A stretch of DNA of 64,000 bases, taken from an uncultured Clostridia bacterium. GTDB taxonomy: Bacteria > Bacillota > Clostridia > Christensenellales > Aristaeellaceae. The notes beneath the pieces were generated by a model. It saw nothing but the letters and a program-made list of their open reading frames with translations. It was not told the origin of the DNA and made no database searches. Of this stretch, positions 9,149-17,216 are shown one piece after another. Within the stretch, counting starts at the first letter, position 1, and every line of letters begins with the position of its first letter. The translations under genes and the position numbers were made by a program. The DNA is taken from NCBI GenBank assembly GCA_946414315.1, contig CAMKNZ010000011.1:1-64000 (forward strand), written 5' to 3'.

Positions 9149-9166
9149 TTTTGCATTTTTATTCAT
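9149..9166 (-). promoter_or_regulatory. ARG-box-like operator (ArgR/AhrC)
   Basis: The minus strand reads TATGAATAAAAATGCAAA, matching 16 of 18 positions of the Bacillus AhrC consensus CATGAATAAAAATKCAAK as I recall it. It lies six bases upstream of the -35 element. A second, one-base-shorter relative, TGAATATTATGCA, is at 9183-9195. Paired boxes are normal for ArgR hexamers. This points to arginine-responsive control of the importer. Confidence 0.65.
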
Positions 9167-9259
9167 ATATTTCATCTATTCATGAATATTATGCATAAAT
9201 ACAACGGATATACATCATTTGCACCCTGTTTTATGCATCAGGGACGATCCCTTTTTCAC

Positions 9260-9991
9260 TCAGTCCCGTGCATTCATCCGGATCCGGTACCGGGTAGGAT
9301 CGAAATCCGGGGTTTCCGGTTTCATCCGGAACACGCCGTATTTGATCGGCACACCCTGGGCCATGTATTTCTCCTCGTGCTCGCTGACGTAGTTCGGGCT
9401 GAACCCGTCCGCGTGCAGATTCCTTCCGATGGTAACCGGTTCAAACCCGCACAGGTCAAAATACACCAGGGATTCATCAAACAGCGTATCGTCATCCGTC
9501 TTGAACCAGATCTCCCCGCCTTCCTTCAGGAAGCTGCGATACTGCATCAGCTGGCGCGGATGGGTCAGGCGGCGCTTTTCATGCCGCAGATGCTCCGTCC
9601 AGGGATTGCAGAAGTGGATATAGATCCGCTCCGGCGCGTCCTCGGGGCCGAACAGCTTGTCCACAAAGCAGATATCCGCCAGCAGGATCTGTACGTTCCC
9701 CGGTTCCTCCCCGCAGGCCGCCACGATGTTCCGCCTTGCCACGCCCAGCACGTCCGCGCTCAGGTCTGCGGCGACGTAGTTGACTCCGGGATTGTCCGCG
9801 ATCATCTTCGCCGTGCTCACGGCCTTGCCGCAGCCCATTTCCAGATGCAGCGGCTTTCCAGGATCCGCAAACCGTTTCCGCCAGGTCCCCTTCAGGATGT
9901 CCGGTTCGCTGTCCGGTCCCTTGATTGAATTAATAAAGAAGGGGCAGGCCTGCAGCTCAGGTCTCGCCCACTTCTTTGTCCTCATGTGCAT
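9260..9991 (-). CDS. trmB: tRNA (guanine-N7)-methyltransferase
   Basis: The 243-residue class I SAM methyltransferase begins MHMRTKKWARPEL, similar to the usual TrmB start. LEMGCGKA near residue 50 is the SAM-binding loop. FCNPWTEHLRHEKRRLTHP corresponds to the family motif (D/N)PWPKxxHxKRR. WFKTDDDTLF is the substrate-pocket strand. It makes m7G46 in the variable loop of many tRNAs. It is the last gene of the purA-purB-trmB run, 18 bases after purB. Confidence 0.93.
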   Translation of the reverse strand: MHMRTKKWARPELQACPFFINSIKGPDSEPDILKGTWRKRFADPGKPLHLEMGCGKAVSTAKMIADNPGVNYVAADLSADVLGVARRNIVAACGEEPGNVQILLADICFVDKLFGPEDAPERIYIHFCNPWTEHLRHEKRRLTHPRQLMQYRSFLKEGGEIWFKTDDDTLFDESLVYFDLCGFEPVTIGRNLHADGFSPNYVSEHEEKYMAQGVPIKYGVFRMKPETPDFDPTRYRIRMNARD

Positions 9992-10009
9992 AGCGTTTTG
10001 TCTCCGAAA

Positions 10010-11425
10010 TCAAACGTCAATGGAATCTTTTGTCTCGGTGGCTTCCGCGAACAGGGGCCTCAGCCTGTTCGCCAGCGCTGTCACCTGCGCGCCGCAGCGT
10101 CCCACATACTTGGCCGGATCCAGCACGGCCCGCATCTCCTCTTCCGTCAGGCCGAAATCTTTCTCCGCCGCCAGCCGCGCCAGCAGGTCGCAGGGCTCGC
10201 CCTGCTTCATCTTCTCTGTTGCGGCCATGGAGCACTTCCGGATAATCTCATGCAGCTGCTGGCGGTTGCCGCCCCGCTTCACCGCTTCCATCATCAGGTT
10301 CTCGGTGGCCAGGAAAGGCATATATTCCCGCAGGGTCTTGTCGATCACTTTCTCGTTTACCCGCAGGCCGCCGGCGATATTCCGGATCAGCCGCAGGATC
10401 GCGTCCGCGCACAGGAAGGCTTCCGGCAGGGAAATCCGGCGGTTGGCGCTGTCGTCCAGCGTCCGCTCCATCCACTGGACGGAGGCGGTCAGCGGCGCGT
10501 TCATCGCGTCCGCCATCAGGTACCGTGCCAGGGAGCATACACGCTCGCAGCGCATCGGGTTGCGCTTGTAAGCCATGGCGGAAGAACCGATCTGGTTTTC
10601 TTCGAAGGGTTCGTCGATCTGCCGGTCGTGCTGCAGCAGGCGGATGTCGTTCGCCATCCGGTAGCAGCTCTGGGCCAGGGCGCTCAGCGCGTTCAGGATC
10701 CGGGCATCGGTCTTCCGGGGATAGGTCTGTCCGCTCACCGTGAAGCACTCCGCAAAGCCGAACTCGGAAGCGATCTTCCGGTTCATCTCGTCGATCTTTG
10801 CTTCATCGCCTTCAAACAGGTCCATAAAGCTCGCTTCGGTGCCTGTGGTGCCCCGGCAGCCCAGGAAACGCAGGTGATCGATTACAAAATCGATCTCCTC
10901 CAGGTCGGATTCCAGGTCCTGCAGCCACAGGGAGGCGCGCTTGCCAACGGTGACCGGCTGCGCCGGCTGATAGTGGGTATAACCCAGCGTAGGCAGATCC
11001 TTATACTTCTCCGCGAAGCCGCACAGGCTCTTCATTGCGCCCAGCAGTTCCCCGCGCAGGTATTTCAGGCCGTCCCGGTAGATGACCAGGTCGGCGTTAT
11101 CGGTCACATAGCAGCTCGTGGCGCCCAGGTGAATGATGCCCGCCGCGGAAGGAGCTGCCTTGCCGTAGGCATAGACGTGCGCCATTACGTCGTGGCGGAC
11201 TTCCTTTTCCCGCGCCTTCACGCAGTCATAGTCGATATCCGTGATATGCGCGGCCAGCTCGTCCACCTGCGCCTGCGTCACCGGCAGGCCCAGTTCCATT
11301 TCCGCTTTTGCCAGCGCCACCCACAGCCGCCGCCAGGTCTGATACCTGGTGTCAGCCGAGAACAGCTCCAGCATATACTTACTCGCATACCGTGAACTCA
11401 ATGGCGTTTCATACTGCTGTGTCAT
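10010..11425 (-). CDS. purB: Adenylosuccinate lyase
   Basis: The 471-residue fumarase/aspartase-superfamily enzyme has GATSCYVTDNAD, TLGYTHYQPAQPVTVGKR and the signature loop GSSAMAYKRNPMRCE with the catalytic serine. It cleaves SAICAR to AICAR and adenylosuccinate to AMP in purine synthesis. The gene follows purA after a four-base gap, so the two consecutive AMP-branch enzymes are co-expressed. The length and the THYQPAQPVT variant match the subgroup shared by clostridia and animals. Confidence 0.95.
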   Translation of the reverse strand: MTQQYETPLSSRYASKYMLELFSADTRYQTWRRLWVALAKAEMELGLPVTQAQVDELAAHITDIDYDCVKAREKEVRHDVMAHVYAYGKAAPSAAGIIHLGATSCYVTDNADLVIYRDGLKYLRGELLGAMKSLCGFAEKYKDLPTLGYTHYQPAQPVTVGKRASLWLQDLESDLEEIDFVIDHLRFLGCRGTTGTEASFMDLFEGDEAKIDEMNRKIASEFGFAECFTVSGQTYPRKTDARILNALSALAQSCYRMANDIRLLQHDRQIDEPFEENQIGSSAMAYKRNPMRCERVCSLARYLMADAMNAPLTASVQWMERTLDDSANRRISLPEAFLCADAILRLIRNIAGGLRVNEKVIDKTLREYMPFLATENLMMEAVKRGGNRQQLHEIIRKCSMAATEKMKQGEPCDLLARLAAEKDFGLTEEEMRAVLDPAKYVGRCGAQVTALANRLRPLFAEATETKDSIDV

Positions 11426-11429
11426 CGCA

Positions 11430-12707
11430 TTAACCTCTCAGAATAATACTTTCTCTTTCCGGTCCGACAGAGATCCACCTGATGGGGCATTTGATAGCCC
11501 TTTCGATCATCTGCACATAGGCCTTTGCTTCTTCAGGCAGCTCTTCCCAGGTCCGGACCCCGCTGATATCCTTTTTCCAGCCCTTAACGGTTTCGATCAC
11601 GGGTTTGCAGGCACCCAGCGCCGCCGGGAAGGGGAATTTGTCGGTCTCTTCACCGTTCAGCACATACTTCGTGCAGACCGGGATCTCGTCCATATAGCTC
11701 AGCACGTCCAGCTTCGTCAGGGCGATCTCCGTCGCGCCCTGGACCTCCACGCCGTAGCGGGTAGCCACCAGGTCCACCGGGCCGACCCGGCGGGGCCTGC
11801 CGGTCTTGGCGCCGTATTCTCCGCCGGCTTCACGCAGTTTCTCGGCTTCCTCGCCGAACATCTCGCAGGTGAACGGTCCTTCACCCACACAGGTGGAATA
11901 AGCTTTCACCACGCCGACAATCCGGTCCAGCTCAGCGCTGGAAAGGCCGGAGCCCACCGGCGCGTAGGCCGCGATCGTGTTGGAGGAGGTGGTCATCGGA
12001 TAGATACCGTGGTCCAGGTCCCGCAGGGAGCCCAGCTGGGCCTCAAACAGGATCTTTTTGCCATTCTCTTCAGCATCCCGCAGCAGCGCGCCCGTATCGC
12101 AGATAAAGGGCTTGATCGCTTCGCAGCTGGTGTTCAGCCAGTTTTCGATCTCGTCCCATGTATAGGGTTCCGCGCCGTATACGCCCTGGATGATCAGGTT
12201 CTTCCATTCCATCAGGTCCTTCAGCCGGGCTTTCAGCACGTCCGGGTAGAACAGTTCGCCCGCCATCACGGTCTTCTTCTGGTATTTGTCGGAATAGAAC
12301 GGCGCGATGCCCTGCTTGGTAGAGCCGTACTTCTTGTCCGCCAGGCGCTGTTCTTCCAGTTCGTCCAGGCGGCGGTGCCACGGCATCAGCAGGGAGGCGC
12401 GTTCACTGATCTTCAGGTTTTCCGGGGTTACAGCGACGCCCTTGTCGGCCACGTCTTTGATCTCGTTCATCAGGCTTTCCGGATCCATGGCCACGCCGTT
12501 GCCCAGGATGTTGACCACATTCTTCCGGAAAATGCCGGAGGGCAGCAGGTGCAGGGCAAACTTGCCGTACTGGTTGATCACGGTATGGCCGGCGTTGCCG
12601 CCGCCCTGGTAACGGACCACAATGTCAAACTGCTCCGTCAGCAGGTCGACCATCCGGCCCTTTCCTTCATCGCCCCAGTTGATTCCAACGATCGCTGTAC
12701 AAGCCAT
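11430..12707 (-). CDS. purA: Adenylosuccinate synthase
   Basis: The 425-residue GTP-dependent enzyme joins IMP and aspartate. It starts with the P-loop GINWGDEGKGRMVD, where the common form is WGDEGKGK, and has the GNAGHTV substrate loop near residue 40. Later elements include VGEGPFTCEM and KTGRPRRVGPVDLVATRYG. It is the first gene of the purA-purB-trmB operon with a consensus-like promoter about 50 bases upstream. No purine riboswitch is visible in the short leader. Confidence 0.96.
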   Translation of the reverse strand: MACTAIVGINWGDEGKGRMVDLLTEQFDIVVRYQGGGNAGHTVINQYGKFALHLLPSGIFRKNVVNILGNGVAMDPESLMNEIKDVADKGVAVTPENLKISERASLLMPWHRRLDELEEQRLADKKYGSTKQGIAPFYSDKYQKKTVMAGELFYPDVLKARLKDLMEWKNLIIQGVYGAEPYTWDEIENWLNTSCEAIKPFICDTGALLRDAEENGKKILFEAQLGSLRDLDHGIYPMTTSSNTIAAYAPVGSGLSSAELDRIVGVVKAYSTCVGEGPFTCEMFGEEAEKLREAGGEYGAKTGRPRRVGPVDLVATRYGVEVQGATEIALTKLDVLSYMDEIPVCTKYVLNGEETDKFPFPAALGACKPVIETVKGWKKDISGVRTWEELPEEAKAYVQMIERAIKCPIRWISVGPERESIILRG

Positions 12708-12754
12708 TTTTTAATCTCCTCCGGTCGTCATAATCGTCCAAACCCAAACAATTT

Positions 12755-12783
12755 ATTTTACTGCCGAAACCGTTATAAGTCAA
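12755..12783 (-). promoter_or_regulatory. Promoter of purA-purB-trmB
   Basis: On the minus strand TTGACT (12778-12783), a 17-base spacer and TAAAAT (12755-12760) lie about 48 bases before the purA start codon. It is divergent from the xylanase promoter, with 35 bases between the two -35 boxes. Confidence 0.75.
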
Positions 12784-12818
12784 TCTTTCCGAATGTTTAA
12801 AACCTGCATATCAGTCCC

Positions 12819-12847
12819 TTGATATGCAGGAAAATGCATGATATAAT
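12819..12847 (+). promoter_or_regulatory. Promoter of the cytoplasmic xylanase gene
   Basis: TTGATA (12819-12824), a 17-base spacer and TATAAT (12842-12847) precede the GH10 gene. The -35 box lies in the right arm of a perfect 11-base inverted repeat (CCTGCATATCA at 12803-12813, TGATATGCAGG at 12820-12830), which could itself be an operator or weak hairpin. Confidence 0.8.
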
Positions 12848-12854
12848 GATTTTG

Positions 12855-12866
12855 TTGTACGTACAA
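12855..12866 (+). promoter_or_regulatory. AraR/GntR-like palindromic operator
   Basis: TTGTACGTACAA is a perfect 12-base palindrome located at about +2 to +13 of the xylanase promoter. It equals the core of the AraR operator known from Bacillus (ATTTGTACGTACAAAT). A bound repressor here would block initiation. Control by a pentose-sensing GntR-type regulator is inferred; the regulator is not in the window. Confidence 0.65.
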
Positions 12867-12889
12867 TTGCGAAACGCAGGAGGACGCCC

Positions 12890-13942
12890 ATGAAAGACGC
12901 GCTGCAGTGCCCTTCCCTTTTCAAAGCTTACGAAAAATATTTCCGCATCGGTGCGGCGGTCAGCAGTTTCATGACCTTTGATCCAGCCTACCGTACCCTG
13001 ATCCGCCGCCATTACAATTCCCTGACAGCGGATAACCAGATGAAACCGGAAAGTGTACTGGACCGGGCCGCAACCCTGGCGAAGGGTGACCTGCTCCACG
13101 CCGCGGTGGATTTCACCCGGGTGGACGCGCTGATGTACTTTGCCCGGGACAATGGGATCCCCATGCGGTATCACACGCTGGCCTGGCATAACCAGACGCC
13201 CCGCTGGTTCTTCGCGAAGGACTGGAGCGACGCGGAAGGCGCTGAACCCGCCTCAAAGGAAACCATGCTTGCTCGGCTGGAAAACTACATCCTGGATGTC
13301 ATGACCCATGTTAACGAAAAGTTTCCCGGCCTGGTCTACACCTGGGACGTGGTGAACGAAGCCATCGAGCCGGAACTGAAAGTGCCGGGGCTGTACCGTA
13401 CCTGGAGTCCCTGGTTCAAAACCTGCGGAGAGGATTTCCTCTTTACCGCTTTCCGGGCCGCCCGCAAAGGGCAGGCGCCCGGCCAGACCCTGTGCTATAA
13501 CGACTATAACGCTTTCGAACCCGTCAAGCGGGACGCGATCATCGACCTGCTGAAGAAACTGCAGGCGGAAAACCTTGTGGATACCATGGGCATGCAGGGA
13601 CACTATGTCATGGACTGGATGAACATTTCGCTCTGCGAAGAAGCCGCCCGCGCCTATGCCGCCCTGGGCCTGAAGATTCAGGTTACCGAGCTGGATATCC
13701 ACTGCAACAGCGACGATGAAACCCACAGTCAAAGGCTAGCGCAGCTTTACGGCGATTATTTCGCCATGCTGAAAAAGCTGAAGGAAGAAGGCATCGACAT
13801 CGAAGCCGTCACCTTCTGGGGCGTAACGGATCAGGACAGCTGGCTCACCGGCTTCCGCAAAGAAACCAGTTATCCCCTCCTCTTCGACCGCGCCAAGCAG
13901 GCCAAGGATGCCTATGACGCTGTCATGAAAGCCGCGAAATAA
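12890..13942 (+). CDS. Cytoplasmic GH10 endo-1,4-beta-xylanase
   Basis: The 350-residue protein is a bare GH10 barrel with no signal peptide and no carbohydrate-binding module. GH10 landmarks are NSLTADNQMKPE near residue 50, HTLAWHNQTPRWF near 95-107, acid/base E157 in TWDVVNEAIE and nucleophile E267 in QVTELDIH. Without a signal it should act inside the cell on imported xylo-oligosaccharides. The start at 12890 has AGGAGG upstream. The gene is monocistronic, with its own promoter, palindromic operator and terminator. It complements the secreted GH10 enzyme at 43.2 kb. Confidence 0.95.
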   Translation: MKDALQCPSLFKAYEKYFRIGAAVSSFMTFDPAYRTLIRRHYNSLTADNQMKPESVLDRAATLAKGDLLHAAVDFTRVDALMYFARDNGIPMRYHTLAWHNQTPRWFFAKDWSDAEGAEPASKETMLARLENYILDVMTHVNEKFPGLVYTWDVVNEAIEPELKVPGLYRTWSPWFKTCGEDFLFTAFRAARKGQAPGQTLCYNDYNAFEPVKRDAIIDLLKKLQAENLVDTMGMQGHYVMDWMNISLCEEAARAYAALGLKIQVTELDIHCNSDDETHSQRLAQLYGDYFAMLKKLKEEGIDIEAVTFWGVTDQDSWLTGFRKETSYPLLFDRAKQAKDAYDAVMKAAK

Positions 13943-13947
13943 GAATA

Positions 13948-13976
13948 AAACCGGAGACGTTCTGTCTCCGGTTTCT
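13948..13976 (+). terminator. Terminator of the cytoplasmic xylanase gene
   Basis: AAACCGGAGAC (13948-13958) and GTCTCCGGTTT (13964-13974) form a perfect stem around a five-base loop, six bases after the stop codon. The A/T-rich flanks let it work in both directions, so it probably also ends the convergent btu operon. Confidence 0.85.
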
Positions 13977-13980
13977 TGAT

Positions 13981-14739
13981 TCATTCTTTCCATGTCTCCA
14001 GCAATGTTCTCATCCACCCGTATACGTCCATATCATAAACGCTCTTCAGCGCTTCCGGAGTCAGCACTTCGGAAGCTTTTCCCTGTCCGGCGCACTGTCC
14101 TTTGTTCAGCAGCAGCGCGTGGGACCCGTACTTCCTTGCCAGGCTCAGGTCATGCATGACCGTGATTACAGCCCTTCCCGGTTCTTTCAGCCATTCCCCG
14201 ATCATGGAGAACAGCTCCTGCTGGAAAGGCAGGTCCAGATGGTTGGCCGGCTCGTCCAGAATCAGGATTTCCGGATCCTGACAAAGAACCTGGGCAAGGA
14301 ATACCCGCTGGCTCTCTCCGCCTGAAAGCGTCAGCATGTTCCGTTTCCGCATGTCTGCCAGCCCGGTCAGTTTCAGCGCCTCGTCAATCTTTGCCGCGCC
14401 GTCCGGGTCGCCTTTCCGCAGGAAGCCTGTATACCGGGCATATCGGCCGAGGTTCACGACCTCTTCCACCGTAAACCCGTAAACAGCGCTGTGATTCTGG
14501 CTCAGTACGCCGACTTTCCGGGCATATTCCTGCTGCGGGATCTGCCGGATATCTTTCCCCTCCAGGGTTATCGTCCCTTCATAGGATACGGTCTTTCCCA
14601 GCGCCCCCGCCAGGGTGGATTTTCCCGCGCCGTTCGGGCCGACGACGGTCCACCATTCTCCTTCACACACCTGCAGGGACAGGTCTTTCAGCACAGTCTT
14701 TTCCCCGTACCGGACCGTCAGGTGTTCCGCTTTCAGCAT
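13981..14739 (-). CDS. btuD: ABC transporter ATPase, cobalamin/siderophore type
   Basis: The 252-residue FecE/BtuD-type ATPase has Walker A GPNGAGKST, signature LSGGESQR and Walker B ILILDEPANHLD. It energises the FecCD-type permease whose gene overlaps its start by one base. The family serves both cobalamin and iron-siderophore uptake; the cobalamin riboswitch upstream of the operon decides for a corrinoid substrate. It is the last gene of btuFCD. Confidence 0.88.
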   Translation of the reverse strand: MLKAEHLTVRYGEKTVLKDLSLQVCEGEWWTVVGPNGAGKSTLAGALGKTVSYEGTITLEGKDIRQIPQQEYARKVGVLSQNHSAVYGFTVEEVVNLGRYARYTGFLRKGDPDGAAKIDEALKLTGLADMRKRNMLTLSGGESQRVFLAQVLCQDPEILILDEPANHLDLPFQQELFSMIGEWLKEPGRAVITVMHDLSLARKYGSHALLLNKGQCAGQGKASEVLTPEALKSVYDMDVYGWMRTLLETWKE

Positions 14740-15773
14740 CAGCGAACCCCTCCTTTCCGGCTCCGGTAGAAGATCACAATGAACACCACCGCGCCGATCA
14801 GGGACGTAACCACGCCGATCGGAAGCTCCAGCGGACTCAGGAGGCTCCGGGCCGCCAGGTCCGCCAGCATCAGGAAGATCGCGCCGGCAAACGCGGACAG
14901 CGGCAGCAGCTTCCGGTGGTTCGGTCCCGCTGCCAGCCTTACCATGTGCGGTATGATCAGGCCGACGAAAGCGATGCTCCCGCCGATGGACACGCAGATA
15001 CCGATCAGCGCGGAGGCGCAGATCATTACCGTCAGTTTCACCCGCCGCACCGGCACGCCGACATGCAGGGCGTTTTCCTCGCCCACCGCGAACGCGTTCA
15101 GTTCCCGGCTCTGCAGGAAAAGCGGCGTACCGAAAAGAATCAGGCCGCCCAGCAGCACGCCCGCCTGCTCATAACTTTTTCCGCTCAGGGAACCCATGGT
15201 CCAGTATGTAATGGACCGCAGTTTCTCCCCGGAAAAGGTGATCAGGATGCTCAGCAGCGCTGAAACCAGCATCGTAAAGACGACGCCGATCAGAATGATG
15301 TTGTGCGTCGCAAAGCTCCGGTCGATCCCCCAGGCCAGCGCCAGGATCAGCAGAAGCGATCCGAAGGCAAACAGCATTGCCATCGCTGCCGGTCCCGCAG
15401 TTTCCAGTCCGGGAATCGTAATACCCAGTACAATGGACAGGGCCGCGCCCAGCGCCGCGCCGGAGGACACACCAAGTGTGGAGCCGTCTGCCAGCGGATT
15501 GCGAAGCAAGCCCTGCATCGCCGCGCCGCAGAGGCTCAAAGCCGCGCCCATCAGTCCTGCGCAGAGAACCCGGGGCAGGCGTGTCCACCAGATGATGGAA
15601 CGATAGGTCTCCCGGCTGACTTCGCCGCCGAAGACCGAATTCCATACATCCCGGAGAGAAATATTCACACTGCCGAGGCTGACGCATGCCACAAATGTGA
15701 CCAGCGCCAGTCCGGTCCAGAGGACGGCAGGGCCAAAGCCCAGGCCGCCCTCCTTCTGAGGACTGTTTTTCAA
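14739..15773 (-). CDS. btuC: ABC transporter permease, cobalamin type (FecCD family)
   Basis: The 344-residue protein has about ten hydrophobic helices and typical FecCD motifs: RLPRVLCAGLMGAALSLCGAAMQGLLRNPLADGSTLGVSSGA (read in parts) in the first half, and GSIAFVGLIIPHMVRLAAGPNHR in the second. It forms the membrane channel of the importer. It begins 21 bases after the binding-protein gene and ends overlapping the ATPase start. Confidence 0.9.
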   Translation of the reverse strand: MKNSPQKEGGLGFGPAVLWTGLALVTFVACVSLGSVNISLRDVWNSVFGGEVSRETYRSIIWWTRLPRVLCAGLMGAALSLCGAAMQGLLRNPLADGSTLGVSSGAALGAALSIVLGITIPGLETAGPAAMAMLFAFGSLLLILALAWGIDRSFATHNIILIGVVFTMLVSALLSILITFSGEKLRSITYWTMGSLSGKSYEQAGVLLGGLILFGTPLFLQSRELNAFAVGEENALHVGVPVRRVKLTVMICASALIGICVSIGGSIAFVGLIIPHMVRLAAGPNHRKLLPLSAFAGAIFLMLADLAARSLLSPLELPIGVVTSLIGAVVFIVIFYRSRKGGVR

Positions 15774-15794
15774 GTCAGTTGTTTCCTTTCATGA

Positions 15795-16712
15795 TCAGGC
15801 AGCGGGCGCCTCTTCCGCTTCCGTACCATAAACAAATTCATACAGTGAAACGACCGCGTTGATCAGACGGGGGCCGGGACGGGTGATTTCATTCTGGTCC
15901 GCGTTGAACACCTGGTCATTCTGTACTGCCTTCAGCTGATCCCAGCCGGCGCGTCCCTTGACTTCCTCCACCGGTGTCGGGCCTTCATTCCAGTACATGG
16001 CAGTCGTCACAATATAGTCGGGATCCTTTTCGAAAACCTGTTCTTCGGAAACGGCACCCCAGCCATCCACATCCGCAAAGGCGTTGGTCAGTCCGCAGAT
16101 GGTTGCCAGTTCATCCATGAAAGTACCCTTGCCGGCAGCCCACAGGCCCCACTCCAGCGGGGAGACCTCAAAATAAACGGTCTTTCCGGAGTCCTGAACC
16201 TTGGATTTGATCTCTTCGAAGGTATCCTTCATCTCCTGCACGATCCCGGCAGCTTCTTCAGCCTTTCCGGTCACATCGCCGATCAGGGTGATCGCGGTGT
16301 AAACACCTTCCAGGTTCTGAGCGTCGGAAACAATGACCTTTACGCCGGCCTGTTCCAGCGCTTCCACCTGTTCTTTGGTCTGGGCCATGGTCGCCATGAT
16401 GACGACGTCCGGTTCCAGCTTCAGGATCTCTTCCAGGTTGGTCTCTGCGCCGGATTTCACAACAGGTTTCTCCAGCACCTCCGCCGGATAGTCGCAGTAT
16501 TCGCCGCGGCCCACCAGCAGGTCTCCTGCCCCCAGGGCATAGATGATTTCCACGTCGGAAGCGGTCAGCGCAACGATCTTTGTTGCAGGGCCGTCCAGCG
16601 TGATTTCCCGGCCGGTCATGTCAGTGACGGTGATTCCGCCCTCCGCCAGGACCGGGACGCAGGCGAGCATCAGCGCCAGCGCCAGGAAAAGGGAAACAAG
16701 TTTTTTGGACAT
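15795..16712 (-). CDS. btuF: Cobalamin-type ABC transporter substrate-binding protein
   Basis: The 305-residue precursor starts at 16712 behind GAGGAGGGA. The signal peptide ends near PVLAEG. The mature protein is a class III binding protein with DMTGREITLDGPATKIVALT, GAGDLLVGRGEYCDYP and LEPDVVIMA, typical of BtuF/FhuD-like proteins. An in-frame opening further upstream lies inside the riboswitch leader and is not translated sense. No lipobox cysteine follows the signal, which is unusual for a Gram-positive binding protein of this class. Corrinoid specificity is inferred from the riboswitch. Confidence 0.9.
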   Translation of the reverse strand: MSKKLVSLFLALALMLACVPVLAEGGITVTDMTGREITLDGPATKIVALTASDVEIIYALGAGDLLVGRGEYCDYPAEVLEKPVVKSGAETNLEEILKLEPDVVIMATMAQTKEQVEALEQAGVKVIVSDAQNLEGVYTAITLIGDVTGKAEEAAGIVQEMKDTFEEIKSKVQDSGKTVYFEVSPLEWGLWAAGKGTFMDELATICGLTNAFADVDGWGAVSEEQVFEKDPDYIVTTAMYWNEGPTPVEEVKGRAGWDQLKAVQNDQVFNADQNEITRPGPRLINAVVSLYEFVYGTEAEEAPAA

Positions 16713-16719
16713 TCTCTGT

Positions 16720-16955
16720 CCCTCCTCTGATAAGATCAGATGAATCAGCGGGAGCGATGCCTCACATAAAGAAAGACGTCCCTCCCCGAGGCACGCCAAC
16801 AAAACCTGCAGCTTGACTGTCCGCAAGTTTTATAGCATATCCCACCCTGCGATCGCTGTTACCAAAGCCGTTTCACGCCTTTGACAGCTGTAGCAGGGGG
16901 CGTGTTACCCAAATCACAGATTCGGACACGTCCTCCCCAGGGGAATGATTATTCA
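16720..16955 (-). other. Long structured leader after the cobalamin aptamer
   Basis: About 240 bases separate the aptamer from the btuF start. Hairpins visible on the minus strand are GGACGTGT/ACACGCCC (one mismatch), a nested CCCTGC...GCAGGG stem with inner AGCTGT/ACAGC and AAAG/CTTT helices (about 16838-16898), AAAACTTGC/GCAGGTTTT (about 16803-16833), and TGCCTC/GAGGCA (about 16760-16796). They probably make up the expression platform. None has a clear terminator T-run, so translational control is more likely. No reading frame of note was seen. Confidence 0.55.
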
Positions 16956-17156
16956 CGGTGTAAACAAGTCTCCCGGCTTGGCTTCATCCTACCTGGAACT
17001 CCTTCTCACAGCTTTCGCCGCAATGGATGAGACGGTTTTTCGTCCCGTGTTCCGTCGTCTGCTTCACGGTTTCTGGGAAAGCCCGGGAATCTCACCCGGT
17101 TCCTATGGCGCGTTGGATTGTTCCGCTGCGTCGCGCATTTCTGCGCAGATACACCG
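16956..17156 (-). ncRNA. Cobalamin riboswitch
   Basis: The minus strand shows the conserved core: closing stem CGGTGTA (17150-17156) with TACACCG (16956-16962), AGGAACCGGGTGAGATTCCC, AACCGTGAAGCAGACGA, then GGATGAAGCCAAGCCGGGAGACTTG near the 3' end. These match the cobalamin aptamer elements around the B12 box and the GGAGAC segment. It lies between a consensus promoter and the btuFCD-type genes. It should repress them when adenosylcobalamin or a related corrinoid is abundant. Confidence 0.88.
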
Positions 17157-17177
17157 GCTATTCATCTGTCATATTCA

Positions 17178-17206
17178 ATTATAGGCACATGGATTTTATC
17201 CGTCAA
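17178..17206 (-). promoter_or_regulatory. Promoter of the btu operon
   Basis: On the minus strand TTGACG (17201-17206), 17 bases and TATAAT (17178-17183) lie 22 bases before the first riboswitch stem. The -35 box is only about 10 bases past the tex stop codon. Confidence 0.85.
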
Positions 17207-17216
17207 TTTCAGTTTT

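Noticed and set aside
12803-12830. Inverted repeat as a terminator
   Set aside because: It has no T-run on either strand, no gene ends nearby (both flanking genes diverge), and its right arm contains the xylanase -35 box.
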